Positions 1-8,321 of a DNA stretch of 64,000 nucleotides are shown piece by piece. Source of the stretch: Flavobacterium sp. I-STPP5a. Lineage in GTDB: Bacteria; Bacteroidota; Bacteroidia; Flavobacteriales; Flavobacteriaceae. The notes under the pieces were generated by a model. It did not search any database, had not been told where the DNA came from, and was given only the letters and a program-made list of their open reading frames with translations. The first letter of the stretch is position 1. Each line of letters opens with the position of its first letter. The stretch covers positions 1 to 64,000 of the forward strand of contig NZ_VHLM01000010.1 in NCBI RefSeq assembly GCF_009764685.1. Direction: 5' to 3'. A program made the position numbers and the translations under genes.

Positions 1-422
1 GCAGAATATTAAAAGATTTTTTCTCTTTTTCTATAAAACAAGACAAAGTAATCGCTTTTCTTTCAGATTTATTTTTGGAATACCAATACCCTGAAAGTGT
101 TGTGATAAGAAGTGATAATGGAAGTCAGTTTATTGCCAAAAGTGTTCGAGAATACCTTGGACTCATAGGAGTTCAGCAAGAATTTACACATGTAGCAACA
201 CCCGAAGAAAATGCGCATATTGAGGCCTATCATGGAATATTAAAAAAAGAAGTGTTCCAAAGAGTTGATTATAGAACTTTTGGAGAAATTGAGCTAATAT
301 TAAAAAGATATGTAATCTTCTATAATAATACTAGGCTACATGGCCTTTTAGGACATATAACACCAATAGAGAAATGGAACCAGGATAAGCATCTAATTTT
401 AATGAAAAAATTAACCGCATAA
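1..422 (+). CDS. IS3-family transposase OrfB, C-terminal part (5' end outside window)
   Basis: The frame is open from the first bases of the window (AGA at position 3) to TAA at 422, so the TTG at 75 is not the start. The protein carries the end of an rve integrase core: SDNGSQF holds the second catalytic Asp of the DDE triad and ENAHIEAYHG holds the Glu, followed by the Y-N-x-x-R-x-H motif (YNNTRLHG) and a PIEKW tail typical of IS3/IS150-type OrfB. The enzyme cuts and joins element ends. The first catalytic Asp would lie upstream of the window. It may be intact in the genome. Confidence 0.9.
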   Translation, partial: RILKDFFSFSIKQDKVIAFLSDLFLEYQYPESVVIRSDNGSQFIAKSVREYLGLIGVQQEFTHVATPEENAHIEAYHGILKKEVFQRVDYRTFGEIELILKRYVIFYNNTRLHGLLGHITPIEKWNQDKHLILMKKLTA

Positions 423-467
423 ATAATAATCGAAATTTAGAATAATACTCTTGTTTTATAGGGGTCA
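1..467 (+). mobile_element. right end of an IS3-family insertion sequence
   Basis: The window opens inside an insertion sequence. The transposase frame stops at 422, and 45 bp later the sequence GGGGTCA (461-467) reads on the opposite strand as TGACCCC, a terminus typical of IS3-family elements. From 468 onward the sequence translates as the interior of a subtilase (NNGAKVINMSFG), so the element has inserted into that gene. The left end and any target duplication lie outside the window, so the boundary at 467 is inferred from the terminus and the restart of protease homology. Confidence 0.72.
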
Positions 468-1071
468 AAACAATAATGGTGCAAAAGTAATCAACATGTC
501 TTTTGGAAAAGAATTTTCGTTGTACAAAAACAGGGTAATAGACGCTTATAAATATGCCGAAAAGCATAATGTTTTGCTGGTTCATGCTGCAGGGAATAAT
601 AGTTTTAATGTTGATGAAAATCCATATTATCCTAGTGATGTTGATTACGAAAACCCAGATGAAGTTGTAGAAAATTTTATAACTGTAGGTTCCATATCAC
701 AAAAAACAGACAGTAGTTTTGTGTCTAAATTCTCTAATTATGGCAAAAAAAATGTGGATTTATTTGCTCCCGGAGATAAAATTTATACCACCACTGCAGG
801 AAATAGTTATGCGTATGATTCAGGAACTTCACTAGCAGCACCTATGGTTTCTGGAACAGCGGCTTTGATTTGGTCGTATTATCCTAAACTTAAGGCTAAG
901 GAAGTGAAGCAAATTATACTAGAATCCGGAACTGCTTATGACATTGAGGTTTTGATCCCAGGCGGTGAAGGTAAAAAAGCTAAATTTTCTGAACTCTCTA
1001 AATCGGGGAAAGTATTAAATGTCTATAATGCGATGCAACTCGCCGAAAAATTGAGTAAAAAGAAACGATAA
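468..1071 (+). pseudogene. subtilisin-like (S8) serine protease, 3' remnant split by an IS
   Basis: This is the C-terminal half of a peptidase S8 domain. It keeps the oxyanion-hole Asn (HAAGNN) and the nucleophile Ser (SGTSLAAPMVSGTAAL), but the catalytic Asp and His are missing because the IS right end at about 467 interrupts the gene. The reading frame runs backward into IS sequence and stops at 427-429. A TTG at 451 could only start translation inside the IS. In flavobacteria such enzymes are usually secreted or periplasmic. The lost 5' part should lie left of the IS, outside the window. The product as it stands cannot be an active protease. Confidence 0.85.
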
Positions 1072-1106
1072 TATCTTGTTGAAAGTTGAAACAAACTTTT
1101 GAAAAG

Positions 1107-1149
1107 CTTAAAATGGGTTTAACGTAAAGTTGAACCCTTTTAAGTTTTT
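1107..1149. terminator. hairpin terminator between convergent genes
   Basis: The arms 1107-1120 (CTTAAAATGGGTTT) and 1133-1144 (AACCCTTTTAAG) can pair around a 12-nt loop and are followed by a T run. It lies between the protease remnant and the convergent lipoprotein gene, so it can serve both. Confidence 0.65.
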
Positions 1150-1165
1150 AAGACTAAGAATACTG

Positions 1166-2104
1166 CTAGAAGCCAGTTACTTCAAAAGTACCTTTAGTAG
1201 CAGCATGCAAGAGTTGTCCATTATCATAAACCTGCAAGTCCAATTCACCTTTAGTTACTTTTAGACCGTTAATCATAACATGTTCTTTAATGGTAAAACT
1301 CCCTGATGTTTGGAATTTTTTCCAATCCTGGGGACGAATCCACAATAGTTGAGTAGCTCTAAAAATTCCAGTATATTGCTCAAGATCAATTCTATTTTCT
1401 ATGGTGTTTTGGTCAAAAGTATAGGTTCCTTTATCAAAATTCCACAAATCTATTTTCGATTTAATAATGGCACGGTATCCGTTATTTGAAAAAAACCGAA
1501 AACTATACTGGTTTGCTGGTAAATTAGGATCGTGTGATCCTGCATTAAAGTTAGTAGCAAAAGTTAAATTATTTGTTTCAAAATGTAAATCACTTGTAAA
1601 ACTAGTACATGTTGTTGCTTTTACTTTGTTAGACATTATTTTTCCGTTAATTTTCTTTCTTTTTTGAGGAACGTCCAACATTGGAGTATTTGTCTCAACT
1701 TTTACTAATTCTCCAGAAAAATTAAAACTTAAATTTTTGCTTGATTCGTCATAAACAAAGTTGTCAACAGTAAATAGTCCTTTAAGGTTAAAATCGGGAG
1801 TGTCAAATGGACTAGTACTTTCGCCAAATCTAGTATAACTTACTTTTCTAAGGATCCCTTTTTTTGTTATCGACAATTCAAAAATAAAATGAGGTTCGTT
1901 TTTTCCCTTATCATAAATGAGTGAAACGAAAATAGAATTACAATTTTCATTGACGACAAATGATTCATTTACGATTTTGAATTTTTCATTCTCAATTTGA
2001 AGATCTATAGATTGTTCAATGACTTTGTTAGTTTCTTCGTCTTTGTTGCAAGACAAAAACAGTATAAAGAAAAAGGGGATTAAAATTTTAACTGAAAATT
2101 TCAT
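1166..2104 (-). CDS. lipoprotein of unknown function
   Basis: A 312-residue protein with a hydrophobic leader ending in a lipobox (LFLSC, Cys at about 19) followed by charged residues, so it is probably a lipid-anchored envelope protein. I do not recognise the rest. It is rich in beta-type alternation and Thr/Asn/Phe, with no catalytic motif visible. The C-terminal stretch (IKEHVMINGLKVTKGELDL) looks like a beta-rich adhesive or sugar-binding fold, but that is only an impression. It is monocistronic and convergent with the broken protease. The ATG at 2104 directly precedes the signal sequence, which supports this start. Confidence 0.8.
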   Translation of the reverse strand: MKFSVKILIPFFFILFLSCNKDEETNKVIEQSIDLQIENEKFKIVNESFVVNENCNSIFVSLIYDKGKNEPHFIFELSITKKGILRKVSYTRFGESTSPFDTPDFNLKGLFTVDNFVYDESSKNLSFNFSGELVKVETNTPMLDVPQKRKKINGKIMSNKVKATTCTSFTSDLHFETNNLTFATNFNAGSHDPNLPANQYSFRFFSNNGYRAIIKSKIDLWNFDKGTYTFDQNTIENRIDLEQYTGIFRATQLLWIRPQDWKKFQTSGSFTIKEHVMINGLKVTKGELDLQVYDNGQLLHAATKGTFEVTGF

Positions 2105-2181
2105 TAGGTTGTTTTTAGGTAAGGTTACTTTTATTTTAAGTATTTTCTTTGAGGTTGTGTCAAGAAAAGACCTTATTTTGT

Positions 2182-2271
2182 TTAAATTTTAACTCTTAAA
2201 GTAGTTAATTTGCTTCTGCTTTCATTTTGAGCAAACCCAACACTTAACAACAGCAAGACCACGAGATTCAT
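2182..2271 (-). pseudogene. 29-codon ORF: signal peptide with almost no mature protein
   Basis: Reading from ATG at 2271 to TAA at 2182 gives a basic-free but very hydrophobic leader (MNLVVLLLLSVGFAQN) with an AQ-type signal peptidase I site typical of flavobacterial secreted proteins, then only about 13 residues before the stop. It is most simply the 5' stump of a secreted-protein gene whose body was deleted. A genuine tiny exported peptide is possible but less likely. Confidence 0.5.
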
Positions 2272-2620
2272 AATTTTATTTTATAAAAGGTAAGATTAGT
2301 TTTCTTTAAATCAAAAAAGATGCCAATTTTCTCATAAATTAATTTCTGTAAAACTAGCTTTGTAGAGTTGTGTATGCAAATACTTGTTATCGGAATTCCG
2401 TGAATTCCACGAATATCGATATAGAAATATTTGCAAATCAATATTTTAAAAAATACAATTTTAGCCATGAATGCAAGCTATAAGCTGTTGTTTCAAGAGT
2501 TTCGCTATACATACCACTTATTTATTTTAAAATTTTCGATTAGATTTCTCAAAAATTCATCCCATCATAACTTTCAATCTTATTCCTTTTTCTCTAATTT
2601 TACATTTTTGAAAAGCAAAG
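2272..2620. other. intergenic stretch without a recognisable gene
   Basis: AT-rich sequence between the secreted-protein stump and the acetyltransferase gene. Short open frames exist on both strands (near 2268-2468 and 2431-2637), but their translations are low-complexity with no domain, so I treat them as chance. No clear promoter consensus was found upstream of 2621. Confidence 0.5.
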
Positions 2621-3064
2621 ATGAAATTAGAACTTAAAGAACTTACTACCAAAGAAGAAATGCTATCGCAATATGCTGTCATGTTGCATTTGTATACTAA
2701 CTTTACTTACGAAAAATACGAGGCGTATCTCACTGAGATGATTCCGCATAACTACAAACAAATTGCTGTTTTTGAAGGCGATGTTTGTGTAGGACTTTCT
2801 GGTTTGTGGTCTGGAACGAAGCTTTGGTCGGGCAAGTACCTCGAAATTGATAATTTTATCGTTCACCCTGACCATCGTAAAAAAGGAATTGGCAAAATAA
2901 TGACTGATTATGTAGATGCAGTAGCCAGAGAAACAGGCTGTACCATGATTGTACTTGATGCATTTACGGGTAATTTTACAGCGCATCGTTTTTATTACAA
3001 TCAAGGATACGCGCCTAAAGGATTTCATTTTTTAAAAATTATTAACGAAGACGGTTTAAGCTAA
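2621..3064 (+). CDS. GNAT family N-acetyltransferase
   Basis: A 147-residue single-domain protein of usual GNAT length. Motif A is visible as FIVHPDHRKKGIGKIM (residues about 80-94), with the R-x-x-G-x-G pattern that binds the acetyl-CoA pyrophosphate. It is followed by the alpha4/beta5 region (TMIVLDAFTGNFTAHRFYYNQGY), where the F-Y-x-x-x-G-Y pattern is a standard GNAT feature. It transfers an acetyl group from acetyl-CoA to an amine, and the substrate cannot be told from sequence. Cytoplasmic. The next gene starts 11 nt downstream, so the two may be co-transcribed. Confidence 0.9.
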   Translation: MKLELKELTTKEEMLSQYAVMLHLYTNFTYEKYEAYLTEMIPHNYKQIAVFEGDVCVGLSGLWSGTKLWSGKYLEIDNFIVHPDHRKKGIGKIMTDYVDAVARETGCTMIVLDAFTGNFTAHRFYYNQGYAPKGFHFLKIINEDGLS

Positions 3065-3075
3065 AACGAATTAGT

Positions 3076-3504
3076 ATGAAAACAAGCTTTGTAAATATCC
3101 TATTTATAATGTTCGTATGTAGTTTTATCTCTTGTGGAACAAATCAAGATATTCAATCGCACTTTCCTCAAAAAATAAAAAAAACATTTGTCCAAAAAAA
3201 CACTTTTTTTATAGAGTTTGATCAACCATTGTCAGCAAACTTACAACTCATTTCAGTTCATTATAACAAGCAACACGCAGCTTTGCAAAGTGCTTCACAG
3301 TTATCGTTCACAGGACTCTTGAAAGCTACTGCAGCACCCACTGATCTTATTTTGGACGCAGATCCAGCCAAAGAATATGGCAATAAAGCACCCGCAATAT
3401 ACCAACCCCAATTTAAGCTAGAACCTAACCAAGCCGTTTTAGAATATAAATTAAATCACAAAACGTATTTTTACAAAATACAAAATGTGGTGATCCAGCA
3501 ATAG
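3076..3504 (+). CDS. small lipoprotein of unknown function
   Basis: A 142-residue protein with a leader and lipobox FISCG (Cys at about 20), so probably an envelope lipoprotein. The mature part has no motif I recognise. It begins 11 nt after the acetyltransferase gene, suggesting one transcript, but no functional link can be read from the sequence. Confidence 0.75.
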   Translation: MKTSFVNILFIMFVCSFISCGTNQDIQSHFPQKIKKTFVQKNTFFIEFDQPLSANLQLISVHYNKQHAALQSASQLSFTGLLKATAAPTDLILDADPAKEYGNKAPAIYQPQFKLEPNQAVLEYKLNHKTYFYKIQNVVIQQ

Positions 3505-3597
3505 CTTAAATAAGAACCGTTTTAGAAATGCTATACATCAAGCGGGTGGTAGACTAAAACAAAACCTTACCTCAAGCAATTTCAGCAAAGAATTTCT

Positions 3598-3605
3598 TAT
3601 TTTTG
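3598..3605 (+). promoter_or_regulatory. Bacteroidota-type -7 box upstream of the flippase gene
   Basis: TATTTTTG fits the TAnnTTTG -7 consensus of Bacteroidota housekeeping promoters. It would place the transcript start about 22 nt before the TTG start at 3634. No clear -33 TTG is seen. Confidence 0.4.
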
Positions 3606-3633
3606 TCGCTTTAATTTTAACATACATATCATT

Positions 3634-5100
3634 TTGGGATTATATAAAAGTCTTTTTAAACAAACAGCTATTTACGGTCTAGCTACGGTTATTCCCAGGA
3701 TGTTTAGCTTTTTTTTAGTACCCTTGTACACAAAATACCTACCTGTAGAAGAGTTTGGTAAAGTGTCTATGATTTTTGCTTGGCTTATTATTTTTAATGT
3801 TGTTTTGTCCTATGGTATGGAAACCGCTTTTTTTAGGTTTTACAATAAAGAGAATGATAAAAAATCAGTTTTAGAAACAGCCTCAGTATCTATCTTTTGG
3901 ACCTCCTTATCTTTTTTATTTTTAGCGCTACTGTTTCGCAATAAATTAGCCCTTTGGTCAAATATAGATGTTCAATACATCACCTATACCATTTGGGTTC
4001 TTGTACTAGATGCGCTGGTGATTATTCCGTTTTCTAAGTTAAGAGTACAACAAAAACCGTTGCAGTATGCCGTTATAAAAATAGGAAACGTAACAGTCTA
4101 TCTTTTGCTCAATTTGTTCTTCTTGATTTATTTGCCTTACTTGGCAGAGTCAAATCCAGGTCATTTTTTTAGTACGCTATACCAAGAAGAGTATCAAATA
4201 GGCTATATTTTTGTGTCAAATATTGTAGCCAGTTTGCTCACTTTTGTAGTATTGTCACCTGATTATTTAAAACTAAAATGGCATTTTGATTACCAGCTTT
4301 GGAAACGCATGATGCAATACGGAATGCCTATTATGGTAGCCGGACTTGCATTTGCCATTAACGATCAGTTTGACAAAATTTTATTGGGAGAACTATTGCC
4401 AGCCAATATTGCCGATGCAGAGGTTGGAGTATATTCCGCTTGTTACAAACTCGGTTTGTTCATGGTCTTGTACCGTACTGCCTACACCTTAGGTATCGAA
4501 CCTTTCTTTTTTAGCCATGCTGATAGTAAAGATGCACCACAAACCTATGCCACAATAACCAAATATTTTGTCATTTTTGGGTCGTTCATATTACTCTCCG
4601 TTATCGTTTTTGCCGATGTTTTAAAGGTAATCATGATTCAGGACGAGTCCTATTGGGAAGCTATGAAAGTAGTGCCATTAATTATTTTGGCTAATTTTTT
4701 TCTTGGCATTTACACCAACCTCTCCGTTTGGTACAAACTCATTGATAAAACGTATGTAGGCGCTTACATCTCAATCGTAGGAGCCATCATTACACTTGCG
4801 TTAAATTATCTGCTAATCCCAACCATGAGTTATTACGGATCGGCCATAGCCACCATAGCCGCTTATGGTAGCATGATGACCATCTCTTATTATTTCGGAA
4901 ACAAATATTACCCCATACCGTATGACAGCCGTAAAATTTTTATGTATCTCATAATTTCAATTGGTTTTTCAGCGATTTCATTTTACGGATTCCGTGAGAA
5001 TTATTTCGTAGGAATCCCGTTATTGCTCGTGTTCCTTTATTTTATATACCACAACGAAAAAGAATTATTAACCCAAATACTAAAACGTAAAGCAAAGTAG
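3634..5100 (+). CDS. polysaccharide biosynthesis (Wzx/MATE-like) flippase
   Basis: A 488-residue integral membrane protein with about 12-14 hydrophobic segments and the N-terminal signature of the polysaccharide_synt family ([20 protein letters not shown], then [10 protein letters not shown]). Members of this MOP-superfamily branch flip lipid-linked oligosaccharides across the inner membrane for O-antigen, capsule or related glycans. The substrate is not readable. TTG at 3634 is chosen as start because the conserved GLYKSLFKQ begins there, no ATG lies nearby in frame, and a promoter-like box sits about 30 nt upstream. It heads a co-directional block with dut and a sugar nucleotidyltransferase, which fits a role in surface glycan supply. 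Confidence 0.9.
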   Translation: MGLYKSLFKQTAIYGLATVIPRMFSFFLVPLYTKYLPVEEFGKVSMIFAWLIIFNVVLSYGMETAFFRFYNKENDKKSVLETASVSIFWTSLSFLFLALLFRNKLALWSNIDVQYITYTIWVLVLDALVIIPFSKLRVQQKPLQYAVIKIGNVTVYLLLNLFFLIYLPYLAESNPGHFFSTLYQEEYQIGYIFVSNIVASLLTFVVLSPDYLKLKWHFDYQLWKRMMQYGMPIMVAGLAFAINDQFDKILLGELLPANIADAEVGVYSACYKLGLFMVLYRTAYTLGIEPFFFSHADSKDAPQTYATITKYFVIFGSFILLSVIVFADVLKVIMIQDESYWEAMKVVPLIILANFFLGIYTNLSVWYKLIDKTYVGAYISIVGAIITLALNYLLIPTMSYYGSAIATIAAYGSMMTISYYFGNKYYPIPYDSRKIFMYLIISIGFSAISFYGFRENYFVGIPLLLVFLYFIYHNEKELLTQILKRKAK

Positions 5101-5112
5101 TATCAAATTTTC

Positions 5113-5274
5113 TAGGAGCTTATCGCGCCCTTCGTTTCAAGCTTTTTCCTAAAATTGTTTTTTTCTACGGCTCAAAAGGAGCTTCTTGCAGTCGCTCTTT
5201 TCACCCTCGAAAAAAATACAATTTTATAGAAAAAGGCTTTCCACTTCGGTCACGGCTAAAAAGCGCACCTCCTA
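5113..5274. repeat. large nested imperfect inverted repeat (flavobacterial intergenic repeat-like)
   Basis: Outer arms TAGGAG (5113-5118) and CTCCTA (5269-5274) enclose a second pair, AAGCTTTTTCCTAAAATTG (5139-5157) against its near reverse complement at 5219-5240. The whole intergenic region between the flippase and dut genes can fold into one long interrupted hairpin. Its GC is higher than the flanks, and no frame is coding. It resembles non-autonomous palindromic intergenic repeats; whether it recurs in this genome cannot be seen here. Confidence 0.6.
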
Positions 5275-5318
5275 AAAAAGACAATCTGATCCTGAAAACT
5301 AGCACAAACAAATACATT

Positions 5319-5753
5319 ATGAATATCAACATCATCAACAAATCACAACACGACTTGCCTAGCTATGAAACAATCGCCTCGGCAGGAATGGATTTACGAG
5401 CCAATATAACAGACGCAATTACCTTAAAGCCACTAGAGCGAACCATCGTAAAAACAGGTCTTTTTATAGAACTACCTATTGGGTACGAAGCGCAAGTAAG
5501 ACCACGCAGCGGACTAGCTGCAAAAAATGGCGTAACTGTATTGAACGCACCCGGTACTGTAGATGCGGATTATCGTGGAGAAATTGGAGTTATTTTAGTA
5601 AATTTATCCAATGAAGATTTTACCATTCAAAACGGAGAACGCATAGCACAATTAGTTATCGCCAAACACGAACGCGCCGAGTGGTCTGTAGTTCAAGAAT
5701 TATCAGAAACTTCTAGAGGTGAAGGTGGTTTTGGTAGTACGGGAGTAAAATAA
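5319..5753 (+). CDS. dut: deoxyuridine 5'-triphosphate nucleotidohydrolase (dUTPase)
   Basis: A 144-residue trimeric-type dUTPase with all five family motifs in order: AGMDLRA (motif 1, catalytic-water Asp), [11 protein letters not shown] (motif 2), [15 protein letters not shown] (motif 3, with the Tyr that discriminates deoxyribose), [10 protein letters not shown] (motif 4) and [10 protein letters not shown] (motif 5, P-loop-like C-terminal arm). It hydrolyses dUTP to dUMP and pyrophosphate, keeping uracil out of DNA and supplying dTMP synthesis. Length is normal and all key residues are present. It sits between a flippase and a nucleotidyltransferase gene in the same direction. Confidence 0.97.
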   Translation: MNINIINKSQHDLPSYETIASAGMDLRANITDAITLKPLERTIVKTGLFIELPIGYEAQVRPRSGLAAKNGVTVLNAPGTVDADYRGEIGVILVNLSNEDFTIQNGERIAQLVIAKHERAEWSVVQELSETSRGEGGFGSTGVK

Positions 5754-5845
5754 AGCCCCCTTACCCCCGAAGGGGGAATTGATAATTACAAATAGAAACA
5801 ATATAAATTTAAATCCTACTTACCCCTAGTAGTAGTTAGGGGGCT
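5754..5845 (+). promoter_or_regulatory. inverted repeats spanning the dut-nucleotidyltransferase gap
   Basis: AGCCCCCT directly after the dut stop (5754-5761) is the reverse complement of AGGGGGCT at 5838-5845, which ends 3 nt before the next ATG. A tight inner hairpin, CCCCCGAAGGGGG, lies at 5764-5776. G/C runs like these stand out in AT-rich DNA. The long pairing would tie up the initiation region of the next gene; the short hairpin lacks a T run, so a classical terminator is unlikely. Confidence 0.45.
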
Positions 5846-5848
5846 CAT

Positions 5849-6859
5849 ATGAAAATAATCGTTCCTATGGCGGGTCGTGGATCACGCCTTCGCCCACATA
5901 CATTAACCATTCCTAAACCATTAATTCCTGTTGCGGGCAAACCTATCGTACACCGTTTGGTCGAGGATATTGCTGGAGTTTTAAATCAACAAATTGACGA
6001 AGTAGCTTTTATCATTCATGAAAGTTTTGGTCAAAAAGTGGAAGAAGAACTTTTGGCTATAGCCCAAAAACTTGGTGCTAAAGGAACTATTTATTATCAA
6101 AACGAAGCCTTAGGAACCGGTCACGCCATTATGTGTGCCAAAGAATCTTTGAGCGGACCAGCGGTAATTGCCTACGCAGACACCTTAATACGTGCCAAGT
6201 TTGACTTAGACACAACTGCTGATAGTGTAATTTGGGTAAAACAAGTAGACCAACCAGAAGCTTTTGGTGTGGTAAAATTAAATGCGAACAATGAAATCGT
6301 TGAGTTGGTTGAAAAACCAGAGACTTTTGTTTCAGACTTAGCGGTTATCGGGATTTATTATTTCAAAGATATTGCAGTACTTAAAAACGAACTGCAGTTG
6401 GTACTTGATAATAATATCATTCACGGTGGCGAATACCAAATCAATGACGGAATCAAACAAATGATGGCCAAAGGCATGAAATTTGTCCCTGGTAAAGTTG
6501 AGGAGTGGATGGATTGCGGTAACAAAAACGTTACGGTAGAAACCAATTCTAGAATGTTAGGATTTTTACATAAAGATGGTGAATCCTTAGTTGATGAAAG
6601 TGTAAAACTAGAAGACGCAACTATTATACCACCTTGTTATATTGGTAAAAACGTAGTGTTGATTAATGCCACTGTTGGCCCAAATGTTTCACTTGGTGAT
6701 GGTTGTCATGTGGTAAATAGTACGGTAAAAAACAGTTTGGTACAAACGCATTCGCATATAAAAAATGCCGTTTTAGACAATGCCATGATTGGTAATTACG
6801 CTAGTTTTGATGGTAATTTTACCAGCATCAGTATTGGGGATTATTCTGTTTTAGAATAA
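5849..6859 (+). CDS. sugar-phosphate nucleotidyltransferase with left-handed beta-helix tail
   Basis: A 336-residue protein. The N-terminal nucleotidyltransferase domain starts with MKIIVPMAGRGSRLRPHT, giving the G-x-G-x-R-L-x-P-x-T nucleotide-binding loop (residues 9-18), followed by KPLIPVAGKP with the catalytic-type Lys. VVKLNANNEIVELVEKP is the typical middle motif of RmlA/GlmU-like enzymes. Residues about 255-336 have hexapeptide-like steps (IGKNVVLINATVGPNVSLGD) of a left-handed beta-helix. It should couple a sugar-1-phosphate to a nucleotide for glycan synthesis; dTDP-glucose, GDP-mannose and UDP-sugar activities cannot be separated by eye. It follows dut by 95 bp. Confidence 0.88.
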   Translation: MKIIVPMAGRGSRLRPHTLTIPKPLIPVAGKPIVHRLVEDIAGVLNQQIDEVAFIIHESFGQKVEEELLAIAQKLGAKGTIYYQNEALGTGHAIMCAKESLSGPAVIAYADTLIRAKFDLDTTADSVIWVKQVDQPEAFGVVKLNANNEIVELVEKPETFVSDLAVIGIYYFKDIAVLKNELQLVLDNNIIHGGEYQINDGIKQMMAKGMKFVPGKVEEWMDCGNKNVTVETNSRMLGFLHKDGESLVDESVKLEDATIIPPCYIGKNVVLINATVGPNVSLGDGCHVVNSTVKNSLVQTHSHIKNAVLDNAMIGNYASFDGNFTSISIGDYSVLE

Positions 6860-6867
6860 AAAAAGCA

Positions 6868-6914
6868 CCAGCGTTTTACAGGTTTTAATTTTTTTTTAAG
6901 CTGTGAAACGCTGG
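6868..6914. terminator. hairpin with internal T run after the nucleotidyltransferase gene
   Basis: CCAGCGTTTTACAG (6868-6881) pairs with CTGTGAAACGCTGG (6901-6914) around a T-rich loop. It may separate the upstream block from the TPR gene. There is no long T run after the second arm, so its strength is uncertain. Confidence 0.55.
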
Positions 6915-6971
6915 CTAAAATATTCAATGTGGTTTTGTACTAATTGTGATATAATTGAGTTGTAATAAGAT

Positions 6972-8321
6972 ATGAAAAACAAAGCTTTTTTACTTTTTAT
7001 ACTTGGAATTTTAGGATTCCCCGTATTGCTATGCGCACAAACAGAACCCGAAGAAATAAAGCTTGATACAGATCAATTTCAAGAACTTTTTTATGAATCG
7101 TTACTTCAAAAAGGGATTGAGAATTATGACAAAGCTATCGTTGCTTTAGAAAAAGCTGATAAATTTAAACCTAATGATGCAACCGTTTATTTTGAGCTGG
7201 GCAAAAATTATTTAGCCTTAAAAGACTATCAAAATGCCTATTCCTCATTTGAAACGGCTACCAAGCTTGATCCTAAAAACAGATGGTATTGGATAGGGAT
7301 GTATGATGTAAGTTATGAAACTAAAAACTTTACTCAAGGTATAACAATAATTAATAAATTGATAGAATTTGACCCTAAATATAAAGAAGATTTAACGTCA
7401 CTTTATATGGGTACCAATCAATTTGAAAAAGCATTGGCACTGATTCAAGAACTTAATGAAACGGTAGGAAAAACAGATAGAAGAGAATTGTACAAAAGCC
7501 AGATCTTGGCACAAGGAAAATATCAAAATCTAGAAATCAATAATCTAGAAGAACAAATTGTTAAATATCCACAACAAGAGTCTAATTATATCAGTCTTAT
7601 TTTTTTGTATACCAAGAACAATGAAGATGCAAAAGCATTTGAAATTGTAAAAAAGTTAGAAAAAGCAATTCCAAATTCAGAGTGGGCTCAAGTCAGTTTG
7701 TTTAAAACATACCTTGACGGCAATGAAGCTCAAAAAGCCATTACGGCCATGAATGTAGTTCTAGCAAGTTCTAAAATTGACTCAAAAATCAAGCACAGAA
7801 TCTTAAATGAATTTTTAATTTTCATACAAAAAAATCCACAGTACGCTCCTGATTTAGAAAAAGCAGTAGCCACGTTTAATAATGATACGAGTGTGGATGT
7901 AAACAAAGAAATTGGTAAATTTTTTCAAAATAAAAAGCAGTGGGATAAGGCGGTATTATATTATGAAAAATCAGCTCAAAGAGGATTGGGTGATGTTCTT
8001 GAGACTAATTTACTTTTGTTTCAGGCGTACGTGGAGCAGAAAAATTTTAGTAGCCTTGCACCCAAAGCCGAATCTTTGATAGAAACCTATCCGTCACAAG
8101 CACAGTTTTATTTTTACGCCGGATTAGCGTACAACCAGTTGCAACAATTCAAGAAAGCAAAGGACTATTTAGAAATGGGCATGGATTATGTAGTAGAAAA
8201 TAAGGAACTTGAAATCAATTTTAATAAGCAACTAGGAGAAGCCTATAATGGTCTAGGTGATTTTAAGAAAAAAGATTTATTTTTCTCAAAAGCAAATCAA
8301 TTATTAAAAGAAAAAAAGTAA
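6972..8321 (+). CDS. exported TPR-repeat protein
   Basis: A 449-residue protein with a signal peptide (cleavage near CAQ-TEPEE, residue about 23) followed by tetratricopeptide repeats through most of the length. Examples are NDATVYFELGKNYLALKDYQ near residue 70 and QAQFYFYAGLAYNQLQQFKK near residue 380, both with the W/L-G-Y-A-F-A-P spacing. TPRs form protein-binding superhelices, probably in the periplasm here. Its stop overlaps the start of the DUF4292 gene (TAATG), so the two are translationally coupled, and an EnvC-like gene follows. The arrangement suggests a scaffold or lipoprotein-handling role in envelope biogenesis, but that is inference. Confidence 0.88.
   Translation: MKNKAFLLFILGILGFPVLLCAQTEPEEIKLDTDQFQELFYESLLQKGIENYDKAIVALEKADKFKPNDATVYFELGKNYLALKDYQNAYSSFETATKLDPKNRWYWIGMYDVSYETKNFTQGITIINKLIEFDPKYKEDLTSLYMGTNQFEKALALIQELNETVGKTDRRELYKSQILAQGKYQNLEINNLEEQIVKYPQQESNYISLIFLYTKNNEDAKAFEIVKKLEKAIPNSEWAQVSLFKTYLDGNEAQKAITAMNVVLASSKIDSKIKHRILNEFLIFIQKNPQYAPDLEKAVATFNNDTSVDVNKEIGKFFQNKKQWDKAVLYYEKSAQRGLGDVLETNLLLFQAYVEQKNFSSLAPKAESLIETYPSQAQFYFYAGLAYNQLQQFKKAKDYLEMGMDYVVENKELEINFNKQLGEAYNGLGDFKKKDLFFSKANQLLKEKK

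Noticed and set aside
2268..2468. 66-codon minus-strand ORF
   Set aside because: Low-complexity, no domain, overlaps the clearer signal-peptide stump and another opposite-strand frame.
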